64,000 nt of DNA from Thermodesulfobium narugense DSM 14796 (lineage in GTDB: Bacteria > Thermodesulfobiota > Thermodesulfobiia > Thermodesulfobiales > Thermodesulfobiaceae). The first letter of the stretch is position 1. Each line of letters starts with the position of its first letter. The stretch lies in NCBI RefSeq assembly GCF_000212395.1, contig NC_015499.1, positions 186,001-250,000 of the forward strand, read 5' to 3'. The notes beneath the pieces are model-generated. The model saw only the letters and a program-made list of their open reading frames with translations. It was not told the DNA's origin and searched no databases. Made by a program: the position numbers and the translations under genes. Below are positions 1-8,863 of the stretch, piece by piece.

Positions 1-839
1 AGAAGATTCAGCACCTGGCTGTTACCGTCATAAATGAAATATTGAGCAAAAAGAACATTGCCATAGTAATAGACGATTTGATGGTATCTTCTGATTATCT
101 TTTTAGGCACCTTGCTAGAACTATGCTTTTTTGTTCTATTTTGGGTATAAGTATGGGATATAGCGAGAATAAACTCAGGGATTTAGCAAAGGCTGCGTTT
201 TTACACGATATTGGGTTTGCATTCATAGACGAGAGCATCAGGAACAAGAAGGGAAAGCTCAGTCCCGAAGAAATAGAGACCATAAAGCAACATCCGAAGC
301 TTGCAGATGTCATTCTTTCAAAAAATAAATTTTCTTCAGCTGTTCGAAAAGCAGTTTTGCAGCATCACGAAAGGTTTGATGGGAGCGGCTACCCATCAGG
401 GTTAAAAGGGGAAGAGATCTTTGAGCTTGCAAGGGTAATTGCCGTTATTGATGTTTTTGAAGCAATGACATCTGATACTCCATATAGGAAAGCTCTTTTC
501 CCAAGCGAGGTATACGAGTACGTTATGTCTCAATCGGGTAAGCTCTTTGATCCAGAAATTGTAAAGCTCTTTTCAAAAAAGATAATAATATATCCAACTG
601 GCACATCGGTAATTCTGTCAAATAACCTTGTTGGAGTAGTAAAGTCAATAAACCCCTCTTACCCTTTAAGGCCTGTAGTAAAGGTTTTTGCAAAAATGTC
701 AGATGACGGAACTGTAACTTATCTCGAAAGAGATATGGAGATTGATTTACTTAAAACCTTAGACGTTGTTATAGTCGGCTCTACTGATTTGTACGGGAAC
801 ATTATAGATTACGAGAGAGATATTAGTGTTAGTTATTAG
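1..839 (+). CDS. HD-GYP domain protein, probable c-di-GMP phosphodiesterase (5' end outside window)
   Basis: The reading frame is open back to base 3, so the gene begins before the window; the TTG at 42 is probably not the true start. An HD motif (LHDIG, near base 200), the HHERFDGSGYP signature (near 360-395) and the downstream EAMTSDTPYR block are all present, which defines the HD-GYP subclass that hydrolyses cyclic di-GMP. About 90 C-terminal residues follow the HD domain and resemble no family I know. The 3' end overlaps csrA by 14 bases, so both are presumably on one transcript, coupling second-messenger turnover to the flagellar genes downstream. Metal and substrate residues look intact, so enzyme activity is likely; the N-terminal sensor region cannot be seen. 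Confidence 0.85.
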   Translation, partial: KIQHLAVTVINEILSKKNIAIVIDDLMVSSDYLFRHLARTMLFCSILGISMGYSENKLRDLAKAAFLHDIGFAFIDESIRNKKGKLSPEEIETIKQHPKLADVILSKNKFSSAVRKAVLQHHERFDGSGYPSGLKGEEIFELARVIAVIDVFEAMTSDTPYRKALFPSEVYEYVMSQSGKLFDPEIVKLFSKKIIIYPTGTSVILSNNLVGVVKSINPSYPLRPVVKVFAKMSDDGTVTYLERDMEIDLLKTLDVVIVGSTDLYGNIIDYERDISVSY

Positions 840-1065
840 TAGAAAGGCAGGTCAGAGTTTTGTTATAAGCGATAATATTGTTGTAACAGTGGTTTCTATT
901 GATAAAGATGTGGTAAAGATTGGAATTGACGCTGCAAAAGATATTAAGGTGCTAAGAAGTGAACTACTTGACAAGATAAAAGATTCTATGAAAAATTCTG
1001 TTTTTAAAGAGAAAGATATGAATAGTTTATTAAAAGTTTTAAAAGATGAAAATAAAAAACTCTAA
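826..1065 (+). CDS. csrA: CsrA, carbon storage / translational regulator
   Basis: Predicted 79-residue dimeric RNA-binding protein that represses or alters translation by covering GGA motifs in mRNA leaders. It begins MLVISRKAGQSF, the canonical CsrA N-terminus, and has Arg at position 44, the main RNA-contacting residue of the family. A tail of about 25 residues beyond the usual core ends in a charged helix. The start is GTG, inside the end of the HD-GYP gene; the 3' end overlaps fliH by 20 bases. CsrA next to flagellar genes is common, where it often controls flagellin translation together with FliW; no fliW lies in this window. Confidence 0.93.
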   Translation: MLVISRKAGQSFVISDNIVVTVVSIDKDVVKIGIDAAKDIKVLRSELLDKIKDSMKNSVFKEKDMNSLLKVLKDENKKL

Positions 1066-1714
1066 AGTTTTAAAGAACGTATATTTGGGTAAAGAGTGCT
1101 TTGTTGTTCCTGTGAAACAGCAAGTTGAAAGTGCTGAGTCTGAAGTTTTATCAGATAATGCTGAGAAAGATAAAGAATTAGTGAATAAAGAGGATATAAT
1201 AAATCAGGCGATGTCTGAAATTGAAAGGCTAAAAGAGGATGCCAAAAAGGACGGCTTTGAGTTAGGATATAAAGAGGGCATGAAAAAAGCACAAGAAGAG
1301 ATGGAGATTAGAGAAAAGGAAAGACTTCAAATATTTAAAGAAAATATATTACGGATAGAAAAAGAAAATAGAGAATATCTTGATAGAATTGAAAAAAGGC
1401 TTGAAGAGGAAGCTTTTGATATAGTAGTGAAGTCAATAAGTCAGATTTTACACTCTAATGTGCTGAAAAATATAGATGTTCTGAAAGAGCGAATCAGAGC
1501 CTTTTTAAGGGAGATCCCGCCTAACGTTGAAATAATGATAAAGGTTTCTGAGGATGACATAGATAAATTTGATGGCTTTGAGTTGCCAGTAGAGGTTGAC
1601 CCAGTTTTAAAGAGCGGGGATTTTATGATAAAAACTGATTTAGGCTTTCTTGACGGAAGAATAAAATCTCTGGAAAATGATTTTCTCAAGGAATTAGAGA
1701 GGATCTTCGAATAG
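1046..1714 (+). CDS. fliH: FliH, flagellar export ATPase regulator
   Basis: Predicted 222-residue stator-like protein that binds the export ATPase FliI and docks it at the flagellar type III export gate. The sequence shows a low-complexity N-terminus, a long highly charged coiled coil (about residues 40-125) and a C-terminal globular region ending in a DLGFLDGRIKS-type segment typical of the FliH/YscL/HrpE superfamily. The identification rests equally on position: the fliI start lies 3 bases after the stop. The ATG start overlaps csrA. Confidence 0.85.
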   Translation: MKIKNSKVLKNVYLGKECFVVPVKQQVESAESEVLSDNAEKDKELVNKEDIINQAMSEIERLKEDAKKDGFELGYKEGMKKAQEEMEIREKERLQIFKENILRIEKENREYLDRIEKRLEEEAFDIVVKSISQILHSNVLKNIDVLKERIRAFLREIPPNVEIMIKVSEDDIDKFDGFELPVEVDPVLKSGDFMIKTDLGFLDGRIKSLENDFLKELERIFE

Positions 1715-1716
1715 AT

Positions 1717-3024
1717 GTGAAAAATCTCAAAGTTTTAAAAGATTTTATAGAAGATTATAATTATTTGCCCTGGAACGGGACAATTGATAAGATAAGTGGT
1801 TATGTAATTGAATCAATTGGTCCAAAGGTTTCAATTGGGGAGATAGTATATATTGATTCAGGCAAGAGTCAAATTCCATGTCTTGTTATCGGGTTTTCTT
1901 CAAATAAGGTTTATCTTACGCCATTTGATGCTATTGAAGGCATAGAGCCGGGCTCAATTGTAAAAAAGACCGGTAAGCAACTTGGCCTGTGGGTGGGAAA
2001 GCACCTTTTAGGTCAAGTTTTAGACGGTTTGGGAAGACCGTTGTCAGATGAATATATACAAAGAGATGACATGTCTCAATACAGATCAATTGAAAATAAG
2101 TCTCCACATCCTCTGAAGAGAGGGAGAATAAGAGAGCCTATATCAACAGGCATTAGAGCTATTGATGGGCTCTTGACTTTGGGAAAGGGGCAAAGAGTCG
2201 GGATCTTTGCAGGATCTGGTATTGGTAAGACTACCCTTCTTGGAATGATATCAAGATTTTGCAACGCACAGGTAAACATTATTGCTTTGGTTGGAGAAAG
2301 AGGTCGTGAGGTAAGAGAGTTTTTGGAAGAGAGTTTAGGAGAAGATGGACTTGCAAAGTCTGTAGTGATAGTGTCCACATCAGATAATCCTCCTTCCCAA
2401 AGGGTTCTTTCTGCCTTTACTGCTACTGTTATAGCAGAATATTTTAGGGACCTTGGGATGGACGTTCTTATGGTGATGGATTCTCTCACAAGAGTGTGTA
2501 TGGCTCAAAGGGAGCTAGGACTCTCAATAGGAGAGCCACCTACTACCAGAGGATATCCACCATCTGTTTTTACTATGATGGCAAGACTCTTAGAGAGAGC
2601 TGGTACCTCTGATAAGGGTTCTATAACGGGCATCTATACTGTGCTTGTGGAGGGGGATGACCTTGCAGAACCAATAGCAGATCACGCAAGAAGTATATTG
2701 GATGGTCACATAGTCCTGTCAAGAGACCTTGCTGAAAGGGGTTATTATCCTCCAATTGATATCTCACAGAGCGTAAGTAGGTTAATGAATTCTATCACGG
2801 ACAAAGATCATCTAAATCTTAGTTATAGAATAAAAGAGTTGATAGCCTCATATAAGGAAGCATATGATCTTATTAATATAGGTGCATATCAAAAAGGTTC
2901 AAATTCCAAGATTGATGAAAGTATAGAAAAAATATCAAAAATAGAAGAATTTTTGAAACAAACTCCTGAAGACATTTCAAGCTTTGATGACACTCGTAGA
3001 CTTTTGGAGGAGATATTACTATGA
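1717..3024 (+). CDS. fliI: FliI, flagellum-specific export ATPase
   Basis: Cytoplasmic ATPase of the flagellar type III secretion system, related to the F1 beta subunit. Residues 162-174 form a Walker A loop (GIFAGSGIGKTTL), followed by GERGREVREF and a Walker B strand near residue 250 ending MDSLTR, all characteristic of FliI. Length 435 residues is normal. The start is GTG because the overlapping ATG two bases earlier runs straight into TGA. The gene overlaps flhF by four bases (ATGA), indicating translational coupling. Confidence 0.96.
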   Translation: MKNLKVLKDFIEDYNYLPWNGTIDKISGYVIESIGPKVSIGEIVYIDSGKSQIPCLVIGFSSNKVYLTPFDAIEGIEPGSIVKKTGKQLGLWVGKHLLGQVLDGLGRPLSDEYIQRDDMSQYRSIENKSPHPLKRGRIREPISTGIRAIDGLLTLGKGQRVGIFAGSGIGKTTLLGMISRFCNAQVNIIALVGERGREVREFLEESLGEDGLAKSVVIVSTSDNPPSQRVLSAFTATVIAEYFRDLGMDVLMVMDSLTRVCMAQRELGLSIGEPPTTRGYPPSVFTMMARLLERAGTSDKGSITGIYTVLVEGDDLAEPIADHARSILDGHIVLSRDLAERGYYPPIDISQSVSRLMNSITDKDHLNLSYRIKELIASYKEAYDLINIGAYQKGSNSKIDESIEKISKIEEFLKQTPEDISSFDDTRRLLEEILL

Positions 3025-4079
3025 ACGTAAAAAGATATGTTGCAAAAACCATTCCTGAAGCTATCTTAATGATTAGAAAGGATTTAGGCGAGGATGCGCT
3101 AATACTTTATTCTAGATCCATTAACATTGCCCCTCGTTGGATGATCTGGAAAAAGGAAGATGCGGTTGAAGTAGTTGCGACAGTTAATCAGGAAGGCAGA
3201 AAACTTGATGAACTCGCTAAAGAAGTGGAAGAGTTTAAAAGAGAATTACAAATTTTGAAAAAAAGTCAAGAAGAGCTGTCGCTTATCAAAAAGATTGAAA
3301 AGAGCGATGAGCCTGAAGTGCCGTTCTTGAAATTTCATAACTTTCATGGAAAAACAAGAGATTCATCTATATTGATAAGTACTACAGGGGAGTTTGAGGC
3401 TAATGCAAGGTACTTTTTTAAAGGTCTTAACTTTTATCCTTTTTTCAATGAAAGAGATGAGACTTCAGCGCTTGCGTTTTTAGGTCCTACTGGGGCAGGA
3501 AAGACTACTACAATAGCAAAAATAGCTGCAAGGATGTCTTTACTGATGAAGAAAAGGGTCTGTCTTATAACCCTTGATACATTTAGGATTGCAGCTCTGG
3601 ATCAACTAAAAGCTTATGCAGACATTATGGATCTTCCGTTTTTTGTGGCACACTCTCCCAAGGAATTAAAAGAAGTTGTAAAGAAAGAGAAGAGCTCAAT
3701 CGATGTCTTTTTGATAGATACGATGGGATTTTCTCCCTTTCAGGATAACAAATTTAAAGAAATTTCGGCCTTTTTGTCTACAGGGATAAATACAGAAATT
3801 CATCTAGTCCTTTGTGCCAACTACAAGTCTCAAGAATTAGGTCATTATATTAACAAGTATAAAACTCTTAATCCAGTTAGCATCATATGGACCAAGCTGG
3901 ACGAAGTAATATCATTGGGGCATATTATTGAACTTTCAATAGAAAACAATTTGCCCATTTCACTTTTTGGTACTGGTCAAAGCGTTCCTGACAACCTTGA
4001 AGTAGCAACTGATGAATTTCTATCAAATCAATTGAACTCTAAATACAAAGATTTTTATACTGAAGGTTCTAAAATATGA
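3021..4079 (+). CDS. flhF: FlhF, SRP-family GTPase for flagellar placement
   Basis: Predicted GTPase of the SRP/FtsY family that recruits early flagellar components to the assembly site. An N-terminal basic/charged region is followed by the NG domain: G1 LGPTGAGKTT near residue 154, DTFRIAALDQLKAYA near 186, and TKLD near 291. The G3 element reads DTMGFS near residue 233 instead of the usual DTAGR, so the normally invariant Arg is absent. The ATG start overlaps the fliI stop and the stop overlaps the flhG start, a fixed fliI-flhF-flhG order that supports the assignment. Confidence 0.93.
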   Translation: MNVKRYVAKTIPEAILMIRKDLGEDALILYSRSINIAPRWMIWKKEDAVEVVATVNQEGRKLDELAKEVEEFKRELQILKKSQEELSLIKKIEKSDEPEVPFLKFHNFHGKTRDSSILISTTGEFEANARYFFKGLNFYPFFNERDETSALAFLGPTGAGKTTTIAKIAARMSLLMKKRVCLITLDTFRIAALDQLKAYADIMDLPFFVAHSPKELKEVVKKEKSSIDVFLIDTMGFSPFQDNKFKEISAFLSTGINTEIHLVLCANYKSQELGHYINKYKTLNPVSIIWTKLDEVISLGHIIELSIENNLPISLFGTGQSVPDNLEVATDEFLSNQLNSKYKDFYTEGSKI

Positions 4080-5062
4080 GCGATCAGGCACAAGAATTAA
4101 GAAGATTAAGAGAAAGGCTTAGTAGTGTCTTGTACTCTCAATCAAATCGGCAACCGTTTAAAAATAAGCTCTCAATCTCTTTTGCTGGTGGAAAGGGTGG
4201 CACAGGAAAGACCGCGCTTAGCGTAAATGTTGCATTATCCTTTGCAAGAAAAGGCATAAAAACAGTGCTTCTGGATGCAGATGTAGGGCTTGCAAATGCA
4301 AATATTATATTAGGGGTAAAACCCAAAAAAAATTGGGCCGATTTTTTGTACAACAATGCATTGTTTGAAGAAGTGTTGTATTTTTATGATAATGGCTTGA
4401 TATTGATCCCAGGAGCCTCAGGAATATCAGACGCCGCAAATCTGCCGTCTTATAAACAAGAAGAACTTTTTGTATCCCTTGATACCCTCGAGTCTCAAAC
4501 AGATGTCTTAATAATTGACGTGGGGGCTGGAATTCAAGAAAATATAATTAACTTCTCCATTGCATCAAACAACATAATTGTTGTTACCAATCCAGACCCA
4601 ACGGCCCTTACTGACGCATACAGTTTTATCAAAGTTATTTCAAATAGGCTTTATAATCACAAAGTATATCTAGTAGTAAATATGGCAAGAACCTTTGAAG
4701 AGGTTAAAAGAATTTATGAAGTGTTTATCCCAATGGTAAAGTCAAGACTAAATGTAAATTTAGAGATACTTGGAAGCATTTCGTATTCTGAAGAAATGGT
4801 TTTGTCAGTAAAACAAAGCAAGCCTCTTGTGATAAATTATCCTAGGTCTGATGCCTCAAGGCAAATAGAGATTATTTCTAATAAGCTCTTAGAAAACCTT
4901 TACAGTCAAAATCAGGCTAAAAACATTGTCTCAAAACCTTATATTAAAAAATCTGATGAGACTAAAATTTCTAGAGAGAAAAACTCTAAAGATGATGGAG
5001 AGGTTCTCCAAAAAGATTCTTTTGTGTCGAGATTTTGTAGGTTCTTTGGAATAAAAAAGTAA
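4076..5062 (+). CDS. flhG: FlhG (YlxH/FleN), MinD-like ATPase controlling flagellar number
   Basis: Predicted ParA/MinD-type ATPase, the partner of FlhF. Residues 3-9 read DQAQELR, matching the N-terminal DQAxxLR activator motif by which FlhG stimulates FlhF GTPase activity. A deviant Walker A (GGKGGTGKT) sits at residues 38-46 and a LLDADVGLANAN switch region follows near 70. The C-terminus, after a basic/polar linker, could hold the membrane-binding helix. Length 328 residues is slightly above the family norm. Four-base overlap with flhF. Confidence 0.95.
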   Translation: MSDQAQELRRLRERLSSVLYSQSNRQPFKNKLSISFAGGKGGTGKTALSVNVALSFARKGIKTVLLDADVGLANANIILGVKPKKNWADFLYNNALFEEVLYFYDNGLILIPGASGISDAANLPSYKQEELFVSLDTLESQTDVLIIDVGAGIQENIINFSIASNNIIVVTNPDPTALTDAYSFIKVISNRLYNHKVYLVVNMARTFEEVKRIYEVFIPMVKSRLNVNLEILGSISYSEEMVLSVKQSKPLVINYPRSDASRQIEIISNKLLENLYSQNQAKNIVSKPYIKKSDETKISREKNSKDDGEVLQKDSFVSRFCRFFGIKK

Positions 5063-5103
5063 GAATTTATCGTATAATAAAAAATAAATTATCTGGAGGA
5101 AAA

Positions 5104-5502
5104 ATGGAAGATAGATGGTTTTTAGGGGTTGCAACAGAGGATGAGGATTACTTTATAGATACACGCTCAATTCAAGAAGAAAATGGCTTTTTGGAAGTAA
5201 TTATAAAGGAAGTTTTAAAAACAGAATCAGCAAAAAATCGAGAGTTAGAGTTTATAGAATCTAAAATTAATAAAAAAGTAAATTTAGATCACTCTCTTTG
5301 GAAGTGGAGATTTAATCCTAAGAATATGACGTATACCATTCTCTCTATTGGATATTTTGATTCAGATGGCAAACTGCTTCTTAATCTGAAAAGCGATGAA
5401 AGCGATCTACACTGGGAAGAGATAGAGCCTGAAACTGCTGCTGAAAACATCTTTGAGGCCGTAAAGGACGTAATGCAAAATAAACCCGAAAGAGGGTTAT
5501 AA
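5104..5502 (+). CDS. Uncharacterised acidic 132-residue protein
   Basis: I do not recognise this protein with certainty. It has no signal peptide or membrane segment, is rich in Glu and Asp, and contains a WFLGVA...YFID N-terminus, a central WKWRF and a YFDSDGKLL...WEEIEPETAAENIF C-terminal part. The layout vaguely recalls small 'surface-adhesin protein E'-like domains, but without the export signal that would be expected. A clear SD (CTGGAGGAAAA) precedes the ATG, and a TATAAT hexamer lies about 30 bases upstream at 5072-5077, so it may have its own promoter. It sits between flhG and a glycosyltransferase fusion and is probably co-expressed with the latter. Confidence 0.6.
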   Translation: MEDRWFLGVATEDEDYFIDTRSIQEENGFLEVIIKEVLKTESAKNRELEFIESKINKKVNLDHSLWKWRFNPKNMTYTILSIGYFDSDGKLLLNLKSDESDLHWEEIEPETAAENIFEAVKDVMQNKPERGL

Positions 5503-5511
5503 ACCAATTTT

Positions 5512-7836
5512 ATGTCATTAGACGTTTCATTTTCAGTAACTTACGATAGATATCAACTATATAACTTTTTAGATGGCTCTGATTGGGAGCTTGCTGTTGT
5601 AAACGTTCACGTAATCAAGGGACAAGTTTTCTTTGACATAATACTTTTCGACAAATTGAGAAGCAAAGTTGCTCCTATTTTTCTCAATGCTTTCGAAGAA
5701 AACAAACTAATAATACCGAACTTATTGAAGACTATGGATAAAGATAATTTATCTAAAATTTTAGGACAATCTATTACAGTAATTTCAACCTACAAAGACA
5801 ACATAAAACCGCCTAATACTACTATTTTTACTGAGAACTATAACTATATAAAATCAGTAGATAATAATGTTAACCCGCATAGAAGGGCTTTTGTGGGTAT
5901 TGGTAACGCAATGTATTTGAAGTTTATTTTATTTTATAAGCACGTTGCAGAGATTATAAGATTGCGAAACAAAAAAGGAAAAAAACTTAATATCCTAGAC
6001 TGTTCATGCAGCAGCGGTTATGGTTCGATTATTCTTGGTTCTATTGAAAATGCTATTGTCTGCGGGGCTGATATGGATGAAGGGGCAATTAATCTTGCAA
6101 AGATGTTAAATCTTGATAAAGAAAACGTAAGCTTTGTGAACTTACCAATGGAAGATTTGCACAAATTTGGTTCTAAATATGACTACGTTGTGAGTCTTGA
6201 GACAATTGAACACGTAGAGGACCCTGAGAGATTTTTAAATAGCGCAACCGATCTTCTCGAAGAGAACGGCACTTTAATACTAAGTGTTCCTCACTGGCGA
6301 TATCACGGAAGCGATCTAAATTCAGATCACGTAACCAATTGGACTCCTGAAAAAATAAAAAGATTTTTCGATAGATTTTTTGAGAGGATAGAAATATACT
6401 TTACAGAAATAGTTAATTTAGATGATGTTTTAAACCAGGATTTTAATCTTAAAGAAGAAATGGATAAAAAAACAATTGAAAATATCTTTGTGATAGCAAA
6501 ACTAAAAAATAGAAGATATCCTTCTACTTTTTATGTGAAGAAAAAACCAAGAAGGATCTTGTTTGTAAATCACTCTATTTTGCCTTATGAGCACACGGGA
6601 ACGCCGTTGGCTACCTATTCACAGATGAAACACATAAGAGCTTTAGGGTATGAGACTGCCGCTTTGATACCTCACTCTGATGCGACTACAGAATTTAAAA
6701 AAGAAAATGTGCTAAACGAAACAATCTATAAAATTTATCCACTCAACTGGCAGGAGAGATTTTTGGACGACGCTTTTTCTGGATATAATTTAAGAGGTTA
6801 TCTTAGTTTGGTGGAAGATGTTCTAGATGATTACAAGCCAGATGTAATTCACCTGGGAGACTATGTGGGGATGAGTTCAAAGATTATAGAACTATTTGAG
6901 GCAAAAGGCATTCCCATCTGCAAAGAAGTTCATGCTATTGAAGAGCTGTGCTTGAAAATTAGACCGTCTGGAGGTGACAAGGATGGTTTGTGTACAGGTC
7001 CAGAATCACCTGAAAAATGTGCAAGGTGTGCTCTTAACAGCATGTACGAATTAAATGAGACTTTTTTAATTAGACATTTATCTGAAATTATGGGCAAACT
7101 TTTTGCAAGATTTAAATACATTAATTACCTTTACACTAAATTTGATGCTGTTGTCTTTCCGTCTTCTAGTTGGATGAAGTATATGATGAATTATATAAAG
7201 ATAAATAGAGACAAGGCTTTTGTTGTACCTATTGGTGTAGATATAAAGTTACCGAGAAAGAATTTTACAAAAGAAGGTTTTATTGAAAGAAAAAGCCTTA
7301 ATTTAGCCTATCTTGGCACTGTTGCAATGGGGAAGGGTCTTGGCATTTTAGAAAAGCTATTTAAAGATAAAGAGTTATTGAGTAGAAACTTTAAGTTTTA
7401 CATATATGGTAGATGTCAGGACAGCAAATCAGAAGAAAGAATCAAAAGCCTTGAAGAGGAATCTTTTGGCAAGGTAATTTATATGGGATCATACGAGAGA
7501 GATGATTTGCCAAAGATTCTTGCTTCTATAGATTTAGGCATTTTGCCATATCTTTATGAGTCATATTCCATAGTTACAAGAGAACTACTATATTTTGGCA
7601 TTCCCGTTATTTCATTTAACACTTATGGTATAGACGAAATATTAAAAAACTATTACAACGGCTTTCTTGTAGAAGTAGGTAACGTAGAGAAGATGAAGGA
7701 AAGGATAATTTGCTTGCTGGATAACAAAGAACTAATAGCTAAGCTAAAAGAAGGCGCTCTTAGCACGCCTATTACTACCCCACAGGAAGAAGCACACATG
7801 CTAGATGACATATACAAGAAAATAGCAAGAAAATAA
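5512..7836 (+). CDS. Fusion of SAM-dependent methyltransferase and family-4 glycosyltransferase
   Basis: A 774-residue protein in three parts. Residues 1 to about 110 match nothing I know. Residues about 160-300 are a class I SAM methyltransferase: motif I LDCSCSSGYGS near 163, an acidic ADMDEG after it, and SLETIEHVEDPERFL. From about residue 346 a GT-B glycosyltransferase begins (RILFVNHSILPYEHTGTPLAT), with a Cys-bearing insertion (CTGPES..KCARC) often seen in this family and a C-terminal half containing LAYLGTVAMGKGLG and the acidic-loop segment PYLYESYSIVTRELLYFGIP. It probably decorates a surface polymer or flagellin; the position behind the flagellar genes hints at flagellin modification, which is inference only. 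Confidence 0.8.
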   Translation: MSLDVSFSVTYDRYQLYNFLDGSDWELAVVNVHVIKGQVFFDIILFDKLRSKVAPIFLNAFEENKLIIPNLLKTMDKDNLSKILGQSITVISTYKDNIKPPNTTIFTENYNYIKSVDNNVNPHRRAFVGIGNAMYLKFILFYKHVAEIIRLRNKKGKKLNILDCSCSSGYGSIILGSIENAIVCGADMDEGAINLAKMLNLDKENVSFVNLPMEDLHKFGSKYDYVVSLETIEHVEDPERFLNSATDLLEENGTLILSVPHWRYHGSDLNSDHVTNWTPEKIKRFFDRFFERIEIYFTEIVNLDDVLNQDFNLKEEMDKKTIENIFVIAKLKNRRYPSTFYVKKKPRRILFVNHSILPYEHTGTPLATYSQMKHIRALGYETAALIPHSDATTEFKKENVLNETIYKIYPLNWQERFLDDAFSGYNLRGYLSLVEDVLDDYKPDVIHLGDYVGMSSKIIELFEAKGIPICKEVHAIEELCLKIRPSGGDKDGLCTGPESPEKCARCALNSMYELNETFLIRHLSEIMGKLFARFKYINYLYTKFDAVVFPSSSWMKYMMNYIKINRDKAFVVPIGVDIKLPRKNFTKEGFIERKSLNLAYLGTVAMGKGLGILEKLFKDKELLSRNFKFYIYGRCQDSKSEERIKSLEEESFGKVIYMGSYERDDLPKILASIDLGILPYLYESYSIVTRELLYFGIPVISFNTYGIDEILKNYYNGFLVEVGNVEKMKERIICLLDNKELIAKLKEGALSTPITTPQEEAHMLDDIYKKIARK

Positions 7837-7840
7837 TCTA

Positions 7841-8533
7841 TTATTTATTTTTTATTACGCTTTTTACTGTCATCCACAACTCTTTTATCATTGCGTGAGC
7901 CTTAGGATCAGTTAATCCTTTTGGATCCCTTGAAATAGAGAAATTTAACCAGTAAATGGCCTGTTCAAGCTTATTTAGTTTGAAATACATCGAGGCTATC
8001 ATGTACTCTACAAGAGTTTGACTCATTTTCCCGCCCAAAGGAAACTCTTCGTGGTCATATGCCTTTTCGTAGAATTCTATGGCCTTTTGTCTGTATTCAT
8101 CTTCATCTGAAGAACCAAAACTTTTTGCAAGGCAGGTCATCCTAAAATATATTCCTGCTAGAAGGCTTGCGCTGTGTCCTGCTATATTTGCACAGTAAAT
8201 TGCCTGTTCGTAGGCATCAATAGCACGCACGTAATCTCTTTCACCTGTAACGTCTATCTTATAAAGTTTTGATTTGGGAAGCTCTTTTTGAAGAAGCGTT
8301 ATTACAACATCTGAAAGATTGTTTTGGAAACTGTGATCAAGATTTGCATAGCCACACTCAGGGCATACGACTGGGCTATAAAGATTGGGATTTATGCCTT
8401 CATAGGTATTACACATATCAATGTCTCTGGTCTTTATCCTGAAGGCGCTAGTTTTCAGTTTTAATTGTTTAAATTTAGCTTTGCAAACGGGGCAGACAAG
8501 ATCTGTTTGAAAAAATTTGTTTTTGTCGAACAA
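7841..8533 (-). CDS. DUF2225 family zinc-binding, TPR-like protein
   Basis: A 230-residue protein of the DUF2225 family, function unknown. Two CxxC pairs, CPVC near residues 14-17 and CPEC near 57-60, form a likely zinc site at the N-terminus; the rest is helical with repeat-like segments (YEQAIYCANIAGHSASLLAGI, KLNKLEQAIYWLNFSI) resembling tetratricopeptide repeats. The start is TTG, chosen because an AAGGTG SD lies six bases upstream on the minus strand. It converges on the glycosyltransferase fusion with only four bases between them and diverges from secG. Confidence 0.82.
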   Translation of the reverse strand: MFDKNKFFQTDLVCPVCKAKFKQLKLKTSAFRIKTRDIDMCNTYEGINPNLYSPVVCPECGYANLDHSFQNNLSDVVITLLQKELPKSKLYKIDVTGERDYVRAIDAYEQAIYCANIAGHSASLLAGIYFRMTCLAKSFGSSDEDEYRQKAIEFYEKAYDHEEFPLGGKMSQTLVEYMIASMYFKLNKLEQAIYWLNFSISRDPKGLTDPKAHAMIKELWMTVKSVIKNK

Positions 8534-8591
8534 TATTTCACCTTCTTGAATTTTTTTATATGTGATATTATATATAAATTAGCACATTTTG

Positions 8592-8597
8592 TATAAT
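8592..8597 (+). promoter_or_regulatory. Candidate -10 element for secG
   Basis: A perfect TATAAT about 30 bases before the secG ATG. No good -35 hexamer is visible at the expected distance, so the call rests on the -10 match alone. Confidence 0.35.
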
Positions 8598-8624
8598 TTT
8601 ATTTTAGGAGGAATTGCTCAACAA

Positions 8625-8855
8625 ATGATTGATTTTTTTAAGGGCGCTATACTTCTTTTTGAAGTAGGAGTGGCGATTTTGTTGATTGCGTTAATCTTGT
8701 TACATGGTCCAAAAGGAGAAGGTCTGGGATCTATTGGCGGTGAGGCAAGACTATTTACGTCTCCACAAGGTTCTACATCAGGACTAACTAGGCTTACCGC
8801 TTATGTAGCGGGTGTTTTTATTGTGCTTGCATTACTTATGGGGATTTTTTGGTAG
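8625..8855 (+). CDS. secG: SecG, protein translocase subunit
   Basis: Small membrane subunit of the SecYEG translocon. Two hydrophobic segments (GAILLFEVGVAILLIALILL and LTAYVAGVFIVLALLMGIFW) flank a Gly/Ser-rich loop (GEGLGSIGGEARLF) that matches the SecG signature. The start used here is ATG 8625, giving 76 residues, the usual SecG size; the frame is open upstream to an ATG at 8589, but that would place the AGGAGG at 8606-8611 inside the coding sequence. The spacing of 13 bases from this SD is long. Confidence 0.9.
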   Translation: MIDFFKGAILLFEVGVAILLIALILLHGPKGEGLGSIGGEARLFTSPQGSTSGLTRLTAYVAGVFIVLALLMGIFW

Positions 8856-8863
8856 GTTAGAGT

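Noticed and set aside
2076-2489. 137-codon minus-strand frame within fliI
   Set aside because: Antisense shadow of a highly conserved ATPase.
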